NCBI GenBank assembly: GCA_022712835.1
Contig: JAFLJU010000038.1
Span: 1-20,093, forward strand
Source: Desulfobacteraceae bacterium
GTDB lineage: Bacteria > Desulfobacterota > Desulfobacteria > Desulfobacterales > Desulfobacteraceae
Direction: 5' to 3'
Length of the DNA: 20,093 nucleotides
Shown here: piece after piece, positions 1 through 7,204 of the stretch
Position numbering within the stretch: position 1 is the stretch's first letter
Layout: each line of letters starts with the position of its first letter
Notes under the pieces: generated by a model
What the model was told of the DNA's origin: nothing
The model's database searches: none
The model's input: the letters and a program-made list of their open reading frames with translations, nothing else
Position numbers and translations under genes: made by a program

Positions 1-1910
1 TTTTGATTTACAGACAAGGGTGATGGATGCGCCGGGCAGGCCATGGTGGAAAGAGCTTAAAAATTGCTGGAAAGCCTTTTTCCAGGGGGCGGTCAAAAGA
101 CCTGTGGGAAGCGTATCTTTCCAGAAGGTTCCGGGTTCCAATACCAGGGGATGGCTTGGCAGTGCTTTAAACAGGCGTCTGAGAAAGGAATCATTCCCAG
201 AGATCTCATAAAAGAAAAATCCAGACGGGTTCTCATAGAAAAAGAGCCGGCCCCTGCCTGAATCAAAATAGGTTTTTCCGTTCTGGTCCATTTTAACGGT
301 GAGTGCCAGGTCCTGGATTTTCTGTGTCCCCTGGAATACTTTAAAATATAGGCAGTCGTCCAAAAGATAGGTTTGGCAAAATCGTTGGCCTTTTTTGGGC
401 TGACAGGTTTTATAAGGGTGCCGGCGCAGGGTAGGCTATTGATACGATATTCTGAGGCTTGGATGAAGCCTGAAAAACAAAAGGGCAGGGTTGATGCCCC
501 GAGTAAGCCGTTTTCCTGGACCTGGATATGGAGGTGGGGCTGGGGAGAATACCCGGAATTTCCGCAATGGCCTAAAAGATCTCCCTGGGTGACCCAATCT
601 CCTTTTCGGGCCTGGATAGACCCCTGGCACAAATGGGAAAGTTCCACAAAAAATCCTGCCTCGGTCTGGAGAATCACATGGTTGCCCCAGTTATTCTCTG
701 TATCTACTCTGCCCACTGGATTATCCGGAATTGTGTTGGCAAGTGAGATGACCCGGCCGCTCACCGGTGAAAGAACAGGCTTGCCAAAGCAGTGATAATC
801 CTGTGGGTGATAACCGTCTCCCATGTGGGGGCTGCCCGCCTCATCAACGATGATAAAATCAATGGCATGGCAATAGTTCCCCTGGTGGGTCCATTGACCC
901 GCAGCCCCCTGCCAGACAGACCACTCCCCTTCAAAGGGGGGGCTAATGCCAGGCCTGTTCCCATTAAAGCGGCGGCCTTGAAAGAGAAAGGTTTCCAGTG
1001 TTTCTTCGGGGGAGGATTTTATTTCTTTTGCCAAAAGGTTGGAATCAATCACCCCCAAAAAATATAAAGACAAGAGGAAGACCAGGATAAAGGGCAGGGT
1101 CAGCACCTGGATTCCCAGGGGGGAAAGCAGGGTGGAAACTGCTGCGGTTGTTATGGCGGCACCCATGACTGCCATGATGGACAGAAGATAGGTTTTTGGC
1201 GATGGGACGAGAAAGGCGCCCACAGTCATGGAAATGAGGATGAAATTAAATTGACTCAAATCTGAAAAGACTGCTGATCCACTTCCCTGGACCAGGGCAG
1301 TGGCAGCCGTTCCTGTGAAATAGCCGATGATAGAGAACAGGAAAAGAATTCTGGAATGGCCCAGGATTCCCAAGGCGATCATGGCCCCACAGAGGGGGTA
1401 GGGTATGAAAAAAATGGCGCCAAGGGCAGTGAGATACCCTTGTGCCCAGGCCGGTAAAATTGTTTCGGATCCCAATACCCCGGTGGAAAATGGCGGAACT
1501 GCCAGCGGGACTGCCAGCAGGATTAGGTTGGTGACCATGAAAAAGGGAAGACTGAGGATGGGCAGCTTAAAAAAGGTATAAAAAATATGATTCAGGCCCA
1601 CACAAAGTACAAGGGTTATGATGCCGGCTACCAGAGCCGCCAGGGCAATTGCCAGGGTGGGGTCATAAAAATACCCCATGGAAAATCCCACCAGCAGAGG
1701 ATTATACAGATAGAGCCGGTGGATAAGGAGCAGCCTGCCCCGGCCCAGAAAAGAGGCAAATAACCAGGCCGATGCCAGACAGAGCAGTCCCATGACCAAC
1801 ACCTGGGGTACAAAGATCAGGGCCAGGGATAAGACCATACCGAACAGGGGGCTTGGAATGCATACAATCTCGGAAATGGCAGTGAAAATTGGGACAATTT
1901 TTTGGTTCAT
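1..1910 (-). CDS. Urea-transporter-like channel fused to M23 (LytM) peptidase; frameshifted, and 3' end cut by window edge
   Basis: Residues 1-290 are strongly hydrophobic with many membrane segments and urea-transporter-like motifs (YNPLLVGFSMG at 69-79, LPFFMVTN at 121-128). Residues 335-465 form a LytM/M23 zinc endopeptidase domain: HAID at 348-351, HxH (HLH) at 459-461 and GNSGYSPQPHLHIQV near 450-464. I infer an inner-membrane channel carrying a peptidase. The start ATG overlaps the decarboxylase stop as ATGA, so translation is probably coupled. The zero frame runs to a stop at 93. After residue 507, however, it becomes unlike a protein, while the -1 frame gives a convincing continuation (TYLLDDCLYFKVFQ, then DSGRGRLFFYENPSGFFFY) with no stop down to position 1. 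The switch point fits A AAA AAG at 390-396. It could be a one-base loss in a poly-A run, a sequencing error or programmed frameshifting. The fused-family identity is fairly secure; the substrate is unknown. Confidence 0.8.
390..396 (-). other. A AAA AAG slippery heptamer at frameshift point of the channel-peptidase gene
   Basis: In the zero frame (CCA AAA AAG, residues 505-507) this is exactly the heptamer used for -1 frameshifting in E. coli dnaX. Slipping back one base here leads into the open frame that continues to the window edge. The plain alternative is contraction of an A7 run to A6 by mutation or base-calling error. I see no stable downstream stem-loop that would settle it. Confidence 0.6.
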
Positions 1911-3283
1911 GCGGCAACCACCCTGTGTATTGCAGGTGTTTGGGCCAGGCGTTTGGGCAGCCGTTCCCGTTGGACAATATCACTCAAATCCTCGGGTTCA
2001 CGGATGAGATCGATTTCCCTGTTTTCTCCGATGAGCACCACAGCCGGTCTTGCATGGATAAACTGCATCCACTGGGTCACATTATAGGCGCCCACCGGGG
2101 AGAGTATCATCCGGGTACCGGGTTTCAGGGCTGGCAGCATCATATGTTCCTCAATCACATCGATATTCATGCACAACGGGCCGTAGATGACAGAAGGCTC
2201 CCCTGCCCCACAGATTTCATGGTCAAAATTGATGTGGTGCTTATACCATTGGGAGGTGGGCAGCAGATTGATACCGGCATCGGCCACATAGGCCTTTCTC
2301 CCGTCGGGTAGGCGCTTGGATGCCATGATGGTGCTGACCATGGATCCGGCTGAATCGATCATGGACCGTCCGGATTCAAGTACCAGTTCGGGCAGATTTT
2401 TGTGGGCATGGGTGAATAGGGCTTGGGTAATGGCCTCTGCATAGTCTTCAATGGGCGGCACCACTATCTCCGGCCCGTGGTAGCTTCCCTTCAGGCGGCT
2501 TCTGGAGGGAAATCCCCCGCCCAGGTCAATATAGGTTATTTTGAAGCCAGAGGCCTCGTCCACATCCTGTGAAAACTGCATCAGTTTTTTAATTGCCCGG
2601 CCATAGGCATCAGGGTCTAGAATATAGGTGCCTATATGGGAATGAAGACCGGTCAGCACCAGCCTGTTTTTTTTCTTTATCCGCCGGGCAGCAGCCATGG
2701 CCTGACCGGATTCAAGGTTGAACCCGAACCTGGACCACTGGGGATAAATGCCCGTATCCATATTTATTCTGATACCCACCTGGATTTTTCGGTCCACCTC
2801 CTTGGCGATTTGTTCAAGCAGGTAGAGTTCATCCATGTGATCAATGTGGATTCTTGCCCTGTCTGCCACGGCTCGCCTGAGGTCTGCCTCACTCTTGCAG
2901 GGACCGTTGAATATGATATGGGATCCCGGAACACCCAGGCGGCGAGCTTTTTCATATTCCATGCCCGAGACCACCTCGGCAACCGCCCCTTCCTGGTGGA
3001 AAAGGGCACAGACCGCATCCAGATAATTGGTCTTATAGGACCAGCCAAAGGTCACTTTTGGGTATCTGGATTCAAAAGCCCCGGAGACCTTCCTGAATCT
3101 TTCCCTTATTTTTTTTTCGGAAAATACAAATAAGGGGGAGCCAAATTCTTTGACCAACCGGTCGATGGACACTCCCTCTATCCGCTCCTGGAACGTATCG
3201 GTATAGTCAGCCATCTTGCCAGCCTTGTGGGCCATCCCGGTTTCTACTTTTCGTATATAGGGAGTTTGGTATTGCGCTTTCAT
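1907..3283 (-). CDS. PLP-dependent amino-acid decarboxylase, DAP/ornithine/arginine decarboxylase family (fold III)
   Basis: This 458-residue protein has the alanine-racemase-type barrel and C-terminal beta domain of LysA/ODC-like enzymes. Lys84 in WSYKTN is the expected PLP Schiff-base lysine. HSHIG (214-218) and GGGFPS (255-260) bind the cofactor, and ESGRS (303-307) resembles the phosphate-binding EPGR motif. Cys371 in GPLCMNID matches the catalytic cysteine supplied across the dimer, and GAY (398-400) holds the late conserved tyrosine. The CMNID context differs from the CESGD/CDSDD seen in typical DAP decarboxylases, so the substrate may not be meso-DAP. I chose the ATG at 3283 because AGGAG lies at 3289-3293; a GTG start at 3307 would add eight residues and has no such site. 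It sits 29 bases after the ATP-grasp gene and overlaps the channel-peptidase start by four. The family is secure, the substrate unknown. Confidence 0.88.
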   Translation of the reverse strand: MKAQYQTPYIRKVETGMAHKAGKMADYTDTFQERIEGVSIDRLVKEFGSPLFVFSEKKIRERFRKVSGAFESRYPKVTFGWSYKTNYLDAVCALFHQEGAVAEVVSGMEYEKARRLGVPGSHIIFNGPCKSEADLRRAVADRARIHIDHMDELYLLEQIAKEVDRKIQVGIRINMDTGIYPQWSRFGFNLESGQAMAAARRIKKKNRLVLTGLHSHIGTYILDPDAYGRAIKKLMQFSQDVDEASGFKITYIDLGGGFPSRSRLKGSYHGPEIVVPPIEDYAEAITQALFTHAHKNLPELVLESGRSMIDSAGSMVSTIMASKRLPDGRKAYVADAGINLLPTSQWYKHHINFDHEICGAGEPSVIYGPLCMNIDVIEEHMMLPALKPGTRMILSPVGAYNVTQWMQFIHARPAVVLIGENREIDLIREPEDLSDIVQRERLPKRLAQTPAIHRVVAA

Positions 3284-3287
3284 TATA

Positions 3288-3294
3288 TCTCCTT
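3288..3294 (-). promoter_or_regulatory. Ribosome binding site that fixes the decarboxylase start
   Basis: On the minus strand AAGGAGA lies about five bases before the ATG at 3283. The longer reading frame from GTG at 3307 would place this site inside the coding sequence, so the ATG is preferred. Confidence 0.7.
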
Positions 3295-3312
3295 TTCTAA
3301 AATTCACTATTT

Positions 3313-4350
3313 TTAAGATTCGCCATTGATCGTGATTGCCTGGAACCGGTCCATGTTACAGACGGTCTCATAGGTATATCGGATAAAAAGTTTACCTGCT
3401 TCGTAGGCTTTTTTGCCCCTGGCAGGAAGATTCAATGCCGTGCGGATCATATCGCCGGGCAGGTTAACCCCCACACCCGTTGCAAAATAAGACCAGGCCG
3501 GAAACCTCGGGTTTATTTCAATCAGATAAAGATCGGCGCCATTGACCATGCATTCCAGTTCAAAGGGGCCTTTCCACTGGAAGTGGTCAACAAACCGGTT
3601 GGCAGCCCTAAGCAAGGCCTGGTTTTTAATGGTGACCCCGGTCCATATTTTTCCAAGAGAAGTTGTGGACAGCTTTTTAACCGACACCTGGCCGATCATG
3701 TTTCCCTTGCCATCCCCCACACCCACCAGATTAATTTCTTCGCCTTTGATCAAACCCTGGGCGAGAACGGGAAACCCCCATTCAGCCGACAGTTTATTAA
3801 AATTTTTCATTGCCTCCCCCGGGGTCTGGGACAGGTGGGCTCCGTAGAAAGACCCCTTAACCATCAAGGGCAGGCCAAGCAGATCCATTGCAGTGGTCAA
3901 CTGATCCCAGGAATAAAGAATATGGGTTTTGGGGGCCTTTATACCTATTTTTTTTGCCACATGGGGTATGTTGACCTTGTCCCGGAGTTGGTATTGCGCA
4001 TCATCGGGAATAAAGAGTCCGATACCCCGGTTTTCAAATTCAGACCGGAACCTTGTATAGATGGGCAGCTCGGAATCCAGGCTGGGAATAATAAAATCCA
4101 ATCCATGTTCTTTTTTAATCTCAAAAATCCGTTTCATAAAGGGTCCCGGACCTTCCGAGGGATAGGGAAGCAAAAATGTCTTATCAATGAGCCAGTCCAG
4201 ATAGATACCCGGCTCCAGGGCGTCATAGGCAAGCCCTAGGATTTTTACATCCAGGGAGTCATCTTCCCTGAGAGATCTTGCCACACCCACGCCAGGGCCT
4301 GGATTGTCCGCTGCATTTATTCCTGATATACCGATGGTTATCTGTTTCAT
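3313..4350 (-). CDS. ATP-grasp family carboxylate-amine ligase
   Basis: This 345-residue protein has the layout of CarB/D-Ala-D-Ala-ligase-like ATP-grasp enzymes. There is an N-terminal nucleotide-fold region (1-120). ATP-binding subdomains follow, with Lys165 in LPLMVKGSF and the EEINLVGVGD strand at 204-213. The metal-binding end is FELEC (263-267) followed by LIEINPRFPAW (276-286), where Glu278 and Asn280 should bind magnesium. Such enzymes activate a carboxylate as acyl phosphate and join it to an amine or thiol. AGGAG at 4355-4359 supports the start. It lies 12 bases downstream of the PqqD-like gene and 29 upstream of the decarboxylase, so the three are surely co-transcribed. I infer that it ligates an amino acid to a peptide, carrier or small molecule; neither partner can be identified. 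Confidence 0.85.
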   Translation of the reverse strand: MKQITIGISGINAADNPGPGVGVARSLREDDSLDVKILGLAYDALEPGIYLDWLIDKTFLLPYPSEGPGPFMKRIFEIKKEHGLDFIIPSLDSELPIYTRFRSEFENRGIGLFIPDDAQYQLRDKVNIPHVAKKIGIKAPKTHILYSWDQLTTAMDLLGLPLMVKGSFYGAHLSQTPGEAMKNFNKLSAEWGFPVLAQGLIKGEEINLVGVGDGKGNMIGQVSVKKLSTTSLGKIWTGVTIKNQALLRAANRFVDHFQWKGPFELECMVNGADLYLIEINPRFPAWSYFATGVGVNLPGDMIRTALNLPARGKKAYEAGKLFIRYTYETVCNMDRFQAITINGES

Positions 4351-4362
4351 GGGGTCTCCTTT

Positions 4363-4614
4363 TTATTTGACCAGACCCATACACCTGAGCTGGTCCATGA
4401 ATTCTTCAAGGTCTCGTTCCGCATCTTGGGATGATACCTGGAAAAGTTCCAGGATCTGATCAAGGATGGCCTGGGCAGGCTCATCTTTTCCCAGGGCTTG
4501 GATAATATGTCTGCCTTGGGCATTGGTGGTATAGCTCTGGCCGGTGTCGGGATCAAAAATAAATCCCTGGTCATTGACGGCCAGTTGGGAAATGAGGTTT
4601 GTTTTGTCTGCCAT
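4363..4614 (-). CDS. PqqD-like small protein (RiPP-recognition/peptide-chaperone fold)
   Basis: The 83-residue sequence follows the PqqD pattern: an early strand pair (GFIFDPDTGQSYTTN), then a helix (AQGRHIIQAL), an acidic helix and a C-terminal helix ending in LRCMGLV. Canonical PqqD binds precursor peptides for a modifying enzyme. Here no radical-SAM gene or precursor peptide is visible, and the protein leads an operon with an ATP-grasp ligase and a PLP decarboxylase. It could present a peptide or act as a carrier for them. AAGGAG lies about seven bases before the ATG. It is the first gene of the operon, divergent from the sensor kinase. The family call rests on pattern recognition of a short, poorly conserved domain. 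Confidence 0.72.
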   Translation of the reverse strand: MADKTNLISQLAVNDQGFIFDPDTGQSYTTNAQGRHIIQALGKDEPAQAILDQILELFQVSSQDAERDLEEFMDQLRCMGLVK

Positions 4615-4782
4615 TATTTTCTCCTTTTGTTGTTCTTAAGGTGGTTTTACTCTACCAAAGCTTTGTGGAGAAAATATGGAGAAATCATGTAAAAATTGCA
4701 GGCAATTTGAAAAAGAAAAAAATAGGCTACCTTGGTGGCATATGAATATAGTCGTTTTTTTATTAATTTTTTCCGGGGCCCC
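4615..4782. promoter_or_regulatory. Divergent promoter region between PqqD-like operon and two-component system
   Basis: These 168 AT-rich bases separate the first minus-strand gene from the plus-strand kinase, so both promoters should lie here. I cannot pick out confident -35/-10 pairs. A perfect inverted repeat at 4693-4708 is the clearest element. The placement suggests that the response regulator controls the adjacent operon. Confidence 0.55.
4693..4708. promoter_or_regulatory. Inverted repeat, candidate operator
   Basis: AAATTGC, two spacer bases and GCAATTT form a perfect 7-bp inverted repeat near the middle of the divergent intergenic region. Position and symmetry suit a regulator site. 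OmpR-family regulators more often bind direct repeats, so the binding protein is uncertain. The AT-rich context makes chance symmetry possible. Confidence 0.35.
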
Positions 4783-6336
4783 ATGCGTATTTCATTGCTG
4801 ACCAAATTTGTCCTCTCTTTTCTCATTGCCGGCATTCTCCTGGTGGGTATTATGATCGGTTTGATCCAGTTCTATGCCTTTCAGAATTTTTCCGATTATG
4901 TCACCCAGATGGAATATGGCCAACTGGAGGGTCTCGACCAGATCCTTGAAGCAGAATACCGGAAAAACGGGGATTGGGAGTTTTTACAAAATAATCCTCT
5001 GGCCTGGCAGAGAATCATGCGCCGGGCAGGACTCATCACAAGACCCCTCCAGTCCAGGGGAGGCCTGCAACCTCCCGGCCCTCCTCCAGGGCCTCCTCCA
5101 GGGCTCCGGGAACAGGGTCCAAAATTTCACGATCAAGGCCGCCAAACCCCGGAACGAAATGATCCAAGGAATCAAAATCCAAAAAATCAAGGCCCAAGAA
5201 ATCAAAACCATTTTCCCCCCGGCCCGAATCCAGGCCCGGGGCAGGGTGAACTTGGCCCCAGGGTGAGCCTCCTGGATCAAAACCATGAGGTGGTTATGGG
5301 GCGGGGATTGCCCATAGAACCTTCCCTGCTGCGTCCCATTTTAATCAATGGAATCCCGGTGGGATTTCTGGGGTTTGAAAAGGCAAGCCACCTCTCCCAT
5401 CCCCTGGATGTAAAATTTATAAAACAGCAGAAAAAAAGTTTTTACCTGGCCGGCGGGATCTTTCTCCTGTGCTCAGGTCTCATTTCTTTTTTGCTGGCCC
5501 GCCATCTGCTGGCCCCCATCCAGAAATTGTCCAAAGCCACCCGGGCCTTAGAACAAAGGCATTTCGATACAAGGATCACCCTTGGGACAAGGGATGAACT
5601 GGGCCGACTGGCAGATGATTTCAACCGCATGGCCACCACCCTGGGAGCTTATGAACTCAGACAGATCCAATGGCTGTCAGACATCTCCCATGAACTGCGT
5701 ACCCCCTTGTCCATTCTCTAGGGAGAGTTGGAAGCCGTACAATTTGGTATCCGGAAGATGGACAAAGCGTCTGTGGAAAGCCTATCCGAGGAGGTCAGCC
5801 ATTTGATCAGACTGGTGAATGATCTCCACGAACTCTCCATGGCCGAGGCCGAGATGATGGCCCTGACCAAGGTACCGGTTGATGCGGGCAAACTTCTGGA
5901 AGATGCACTGGGCCGGTTTGAAGAGCAGTTCAAAAAAAACAGGCTCCAGATTGAACCCCATTTTAATTCCCAGTCCCGGGCCCTGGTCTCTGCAGATCCG
6001 GACCGGCTAATCCAGTTATTTTCAAATCTTCTGAAAAATTGCCTGGGGTACACAGACAGCCCTGGACGTGTGAATCTGGGGTATCATTATTCCAAAGAAG
6101 AAATCATCATCCATATTGAAGATACAGCACCAGGTGTACCCGTCCTTCTTCAGTCCCGCCTCTTTGAAAGGCTTTTCAGGGTGGAGGGATCCCGTAACCG
6201 GGAAAAGGGCGGCAGCGGCCTGGGCCTGTCCATTTGCAAATATATAGCAGAGGCCCATTCAGGAAGTATCCAGGTTGTTGATGGATCCATGGACGGGCTG
6301 AGAATAGAGATTAGGCTGCCAAAAATCAAAGCGTGA
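4783..6336 (+). CDS. Sensor histidine kinase, BaeS-like, interrupted by an in-frame TAG
   Basis: Domains in order: a membrane segment at 8-30; a periplasmic part (31-218) with a Pro/Gly/Asn/Gln-rich stretch at 96-155; a second membrane segment at 220-240; HAMP at about 241-292; the H-box SHELRTP with His303; the N-box FSNLLKN; the EDTAPGVP nucleotide box; and GGSGLGLSICKYIAEAHSG near the C-terminus. Codon 313 (5719-5721) is TAG, yet the same frame continues perfectly through the whole catalytic domain to TGA at 6334-6336. Related kinases usually have arginine here (ILRGELEA), and AGG to TAG is a single change. Without readthrough the ATP-binding half is lost. The ATG at 4783 is preferred to a TTG at 4732 because it directly precedes the membrane segment, though its ribosome site is weak. 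It is followed by its response regulator. Confidence 0.85.
5062..5246 (+). repeat. Low-complexity Pro/Gly then Asn/Gln tract in the kinase sensor domain
   Basis: The DNA repeats the unit CCTCCTCCAGGG near 5081-5104, then loosely repeats an AATCAAAA/AATCAAGG-type unit near 5168-5210. This gives PPGPPPGPPPG followed by NQNPKNQGPRNQN and PGPNPGPGQG. The tract looks grown by slippage inside the periplasmic domain, and its role is unknown. Confidence 0.6.
5719..5721 (+). other. In-frame amber (TAG) codon inside the sensor kinase
   Basis: The codon sits between LSIL and GELEAVQF in the dimerization helix, ten residues after His303. Coding potential is uninterrupted on both sides in the same frame. 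It could be a recent nonsense mutation, a base-call error, or an amber codon read through, including as pyrrolysine, which some Desulfobacteraceae can encode. Confidence 0.85.
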
Positions 6337-6340
6337 AAAA

Positions 6341-6347
6341 GGAGGAG
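6341..6347 (+). promoter_or_regulatory. Ribosome binding site that fixes the response-regulator start
   Basis: GGAGGAG lies six bases before ATG at 6354. An upstream GTG at 6333, overlapping the kinase stop, would put this site inside the gene, so 6354 is the likelier start. Confidence 0.7.
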
Positions 6348-6353
6348 AATAAA

Positions 6354-7058
6354 ATGATGGGATCCCATATATTAATCGTGGAAGATGAAAAAAAAATCGC
6401 CAGCCTGCTTAACGATTTTTTGGAAAATGACGGATTCAGGCCTTCTATTCTGAACCATGGCGATTTGGTGATCGATTTTATCCGGAAAAAGCCTGTTGAC
6501 CTGATCCTCCTGGATGTGATGCTGCCGGGAAAAGACGGGCTTAGTCTTTGCAAGGAAATTCGCAGTTTTTCCAATATTCCCATCATCATGATCACGGCAA
6601 GGGTATCTGAAATAGATCGGTTACTGGGCCTGGAACTGGGATCCGAAGATTATATCTGCAAACCCTTCAGCCCAAGGGAAGCCGTGGCCCGGGTAAAAGC
6701 CGTCCTGCGTCGAACCTGTCCTGCGACCCGGGAAACCGTGATCTCCATCGGCCCCATTTCCCTGGATGAAGAGCGGCACACCGCCATGATCCAGTCAGAA
6801 GAGCTGGAACTGACCCCCAATGAGTTTGAAATGCTCAAGCTTTTCATGGCCCATCCCGGAAAAGTTTTTACCCGGGCCGAACTTCTGGATAAGGTCCAGG
6901 GATATCAATTTGAAGGATATGAAAGAACCGTGGACAGCCACATCAAGAACCTGCGGAAAAAAATAGCCGGTCTTCTTCCGAAGAAAACCGTTATACGATC
7001 TGTTTATGGGGTTGGATACAAGCTCAATGAAAAAATTCTTAATGGAGAGGGCTTTTGA
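6354..7058 (+). CDS. OmpR/PhoB-family response regulator, BaeR-like
   Basis: This 234-residue protein has a receiver domain at 5-118 with the acidic pair Glu10/Asp11, phospho-acceptor Asp54 in LLDVMLPG, Thr81 in MITAR and Lys103 in CKPF. A winged-helix DNA-binding domain follows at about 130-230 (ELTPNEFEMLKLF, ERTVDSHIKNLRKKI, IRSVYGVGYKLN). It lies 17 bases after the kinase stop and should be its partner. All key residues are intact although the kinase has an internal stop. It probably acts on the divergent region at 4615-4782 and so on the PqqD/ATP-grasp/decarboxylase operon, but this is inferred from position only. Confidence 0.92.
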   Translation: MMGSHILIVEDEKKIASLLNDFLENDGFRPSILNHGDLVIDFIRKKPVDLILLDVMLPGKDGLSLCKEIRSFSNIPIIMITARVSEIDRLLGLELGSEDYICKPFSPREAVARVKAVLRRTCPATRETVISIGPISLDEERHTAMIQSEELELTPNEFEMLKLFMAHPGKVFTRAELLDKVQGYQFEGYERTVDSHIKNLRKKIAGLLPKKTVIRSVYGVGYKLNEKILNGEGF

Positions 7059-7089
7059 GGGGGCTCTTGCTTATCAGATGCGTTTCTGT

Positions 7090-7134
7090 CAATCAAAAAG
7101 GGTTCCCGATGATGCCAGGAACCCTTTTTGATTG
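7090..7134. terminator. Bidirectional terminator hairpin
   Basis: A perfect 17-bp stem (7090-7106 with 7118-7134) closes an 11-base loop. The left arm reads CAATCAAAAAGGGTTCC, so each strand has a GC block followed by a T run within the right arm. It sits between the convergent response-regulator and aldehyde-oxidoreductase genes and should stop transcription from both sides. Confidence 0.8.
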
Positions 7135-7204
7135 GTTGCAAATATAGCTGGGTCGACAGATTCAACTTAAAGCGGTTAACGCCGGGGCAGAATCCAGGTT
7201 CTGT

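Noticed and set aside
93..389. Zero-frame C-terminus of the channel-peptidase protein
   Set aside because: The -1 frame has better protein character and stays open to the edge, so the zero-frame tail is probably not the native end unless frameshifting is programmed.
3583..4239. 218-residue plus-strand reading frame
   Set aside because: It lies wholly opposite the ATP-grasp gene, whose motifs are clear; it is an antisense shadow.
5728..6336. Separate histidine-kinase ATPase gene starting at TTG 5728
   Set aside because: It is the second half of the kinase in the same frame after the TAG; there is no ribosome site before it, so it is better described as one interrupted gene.
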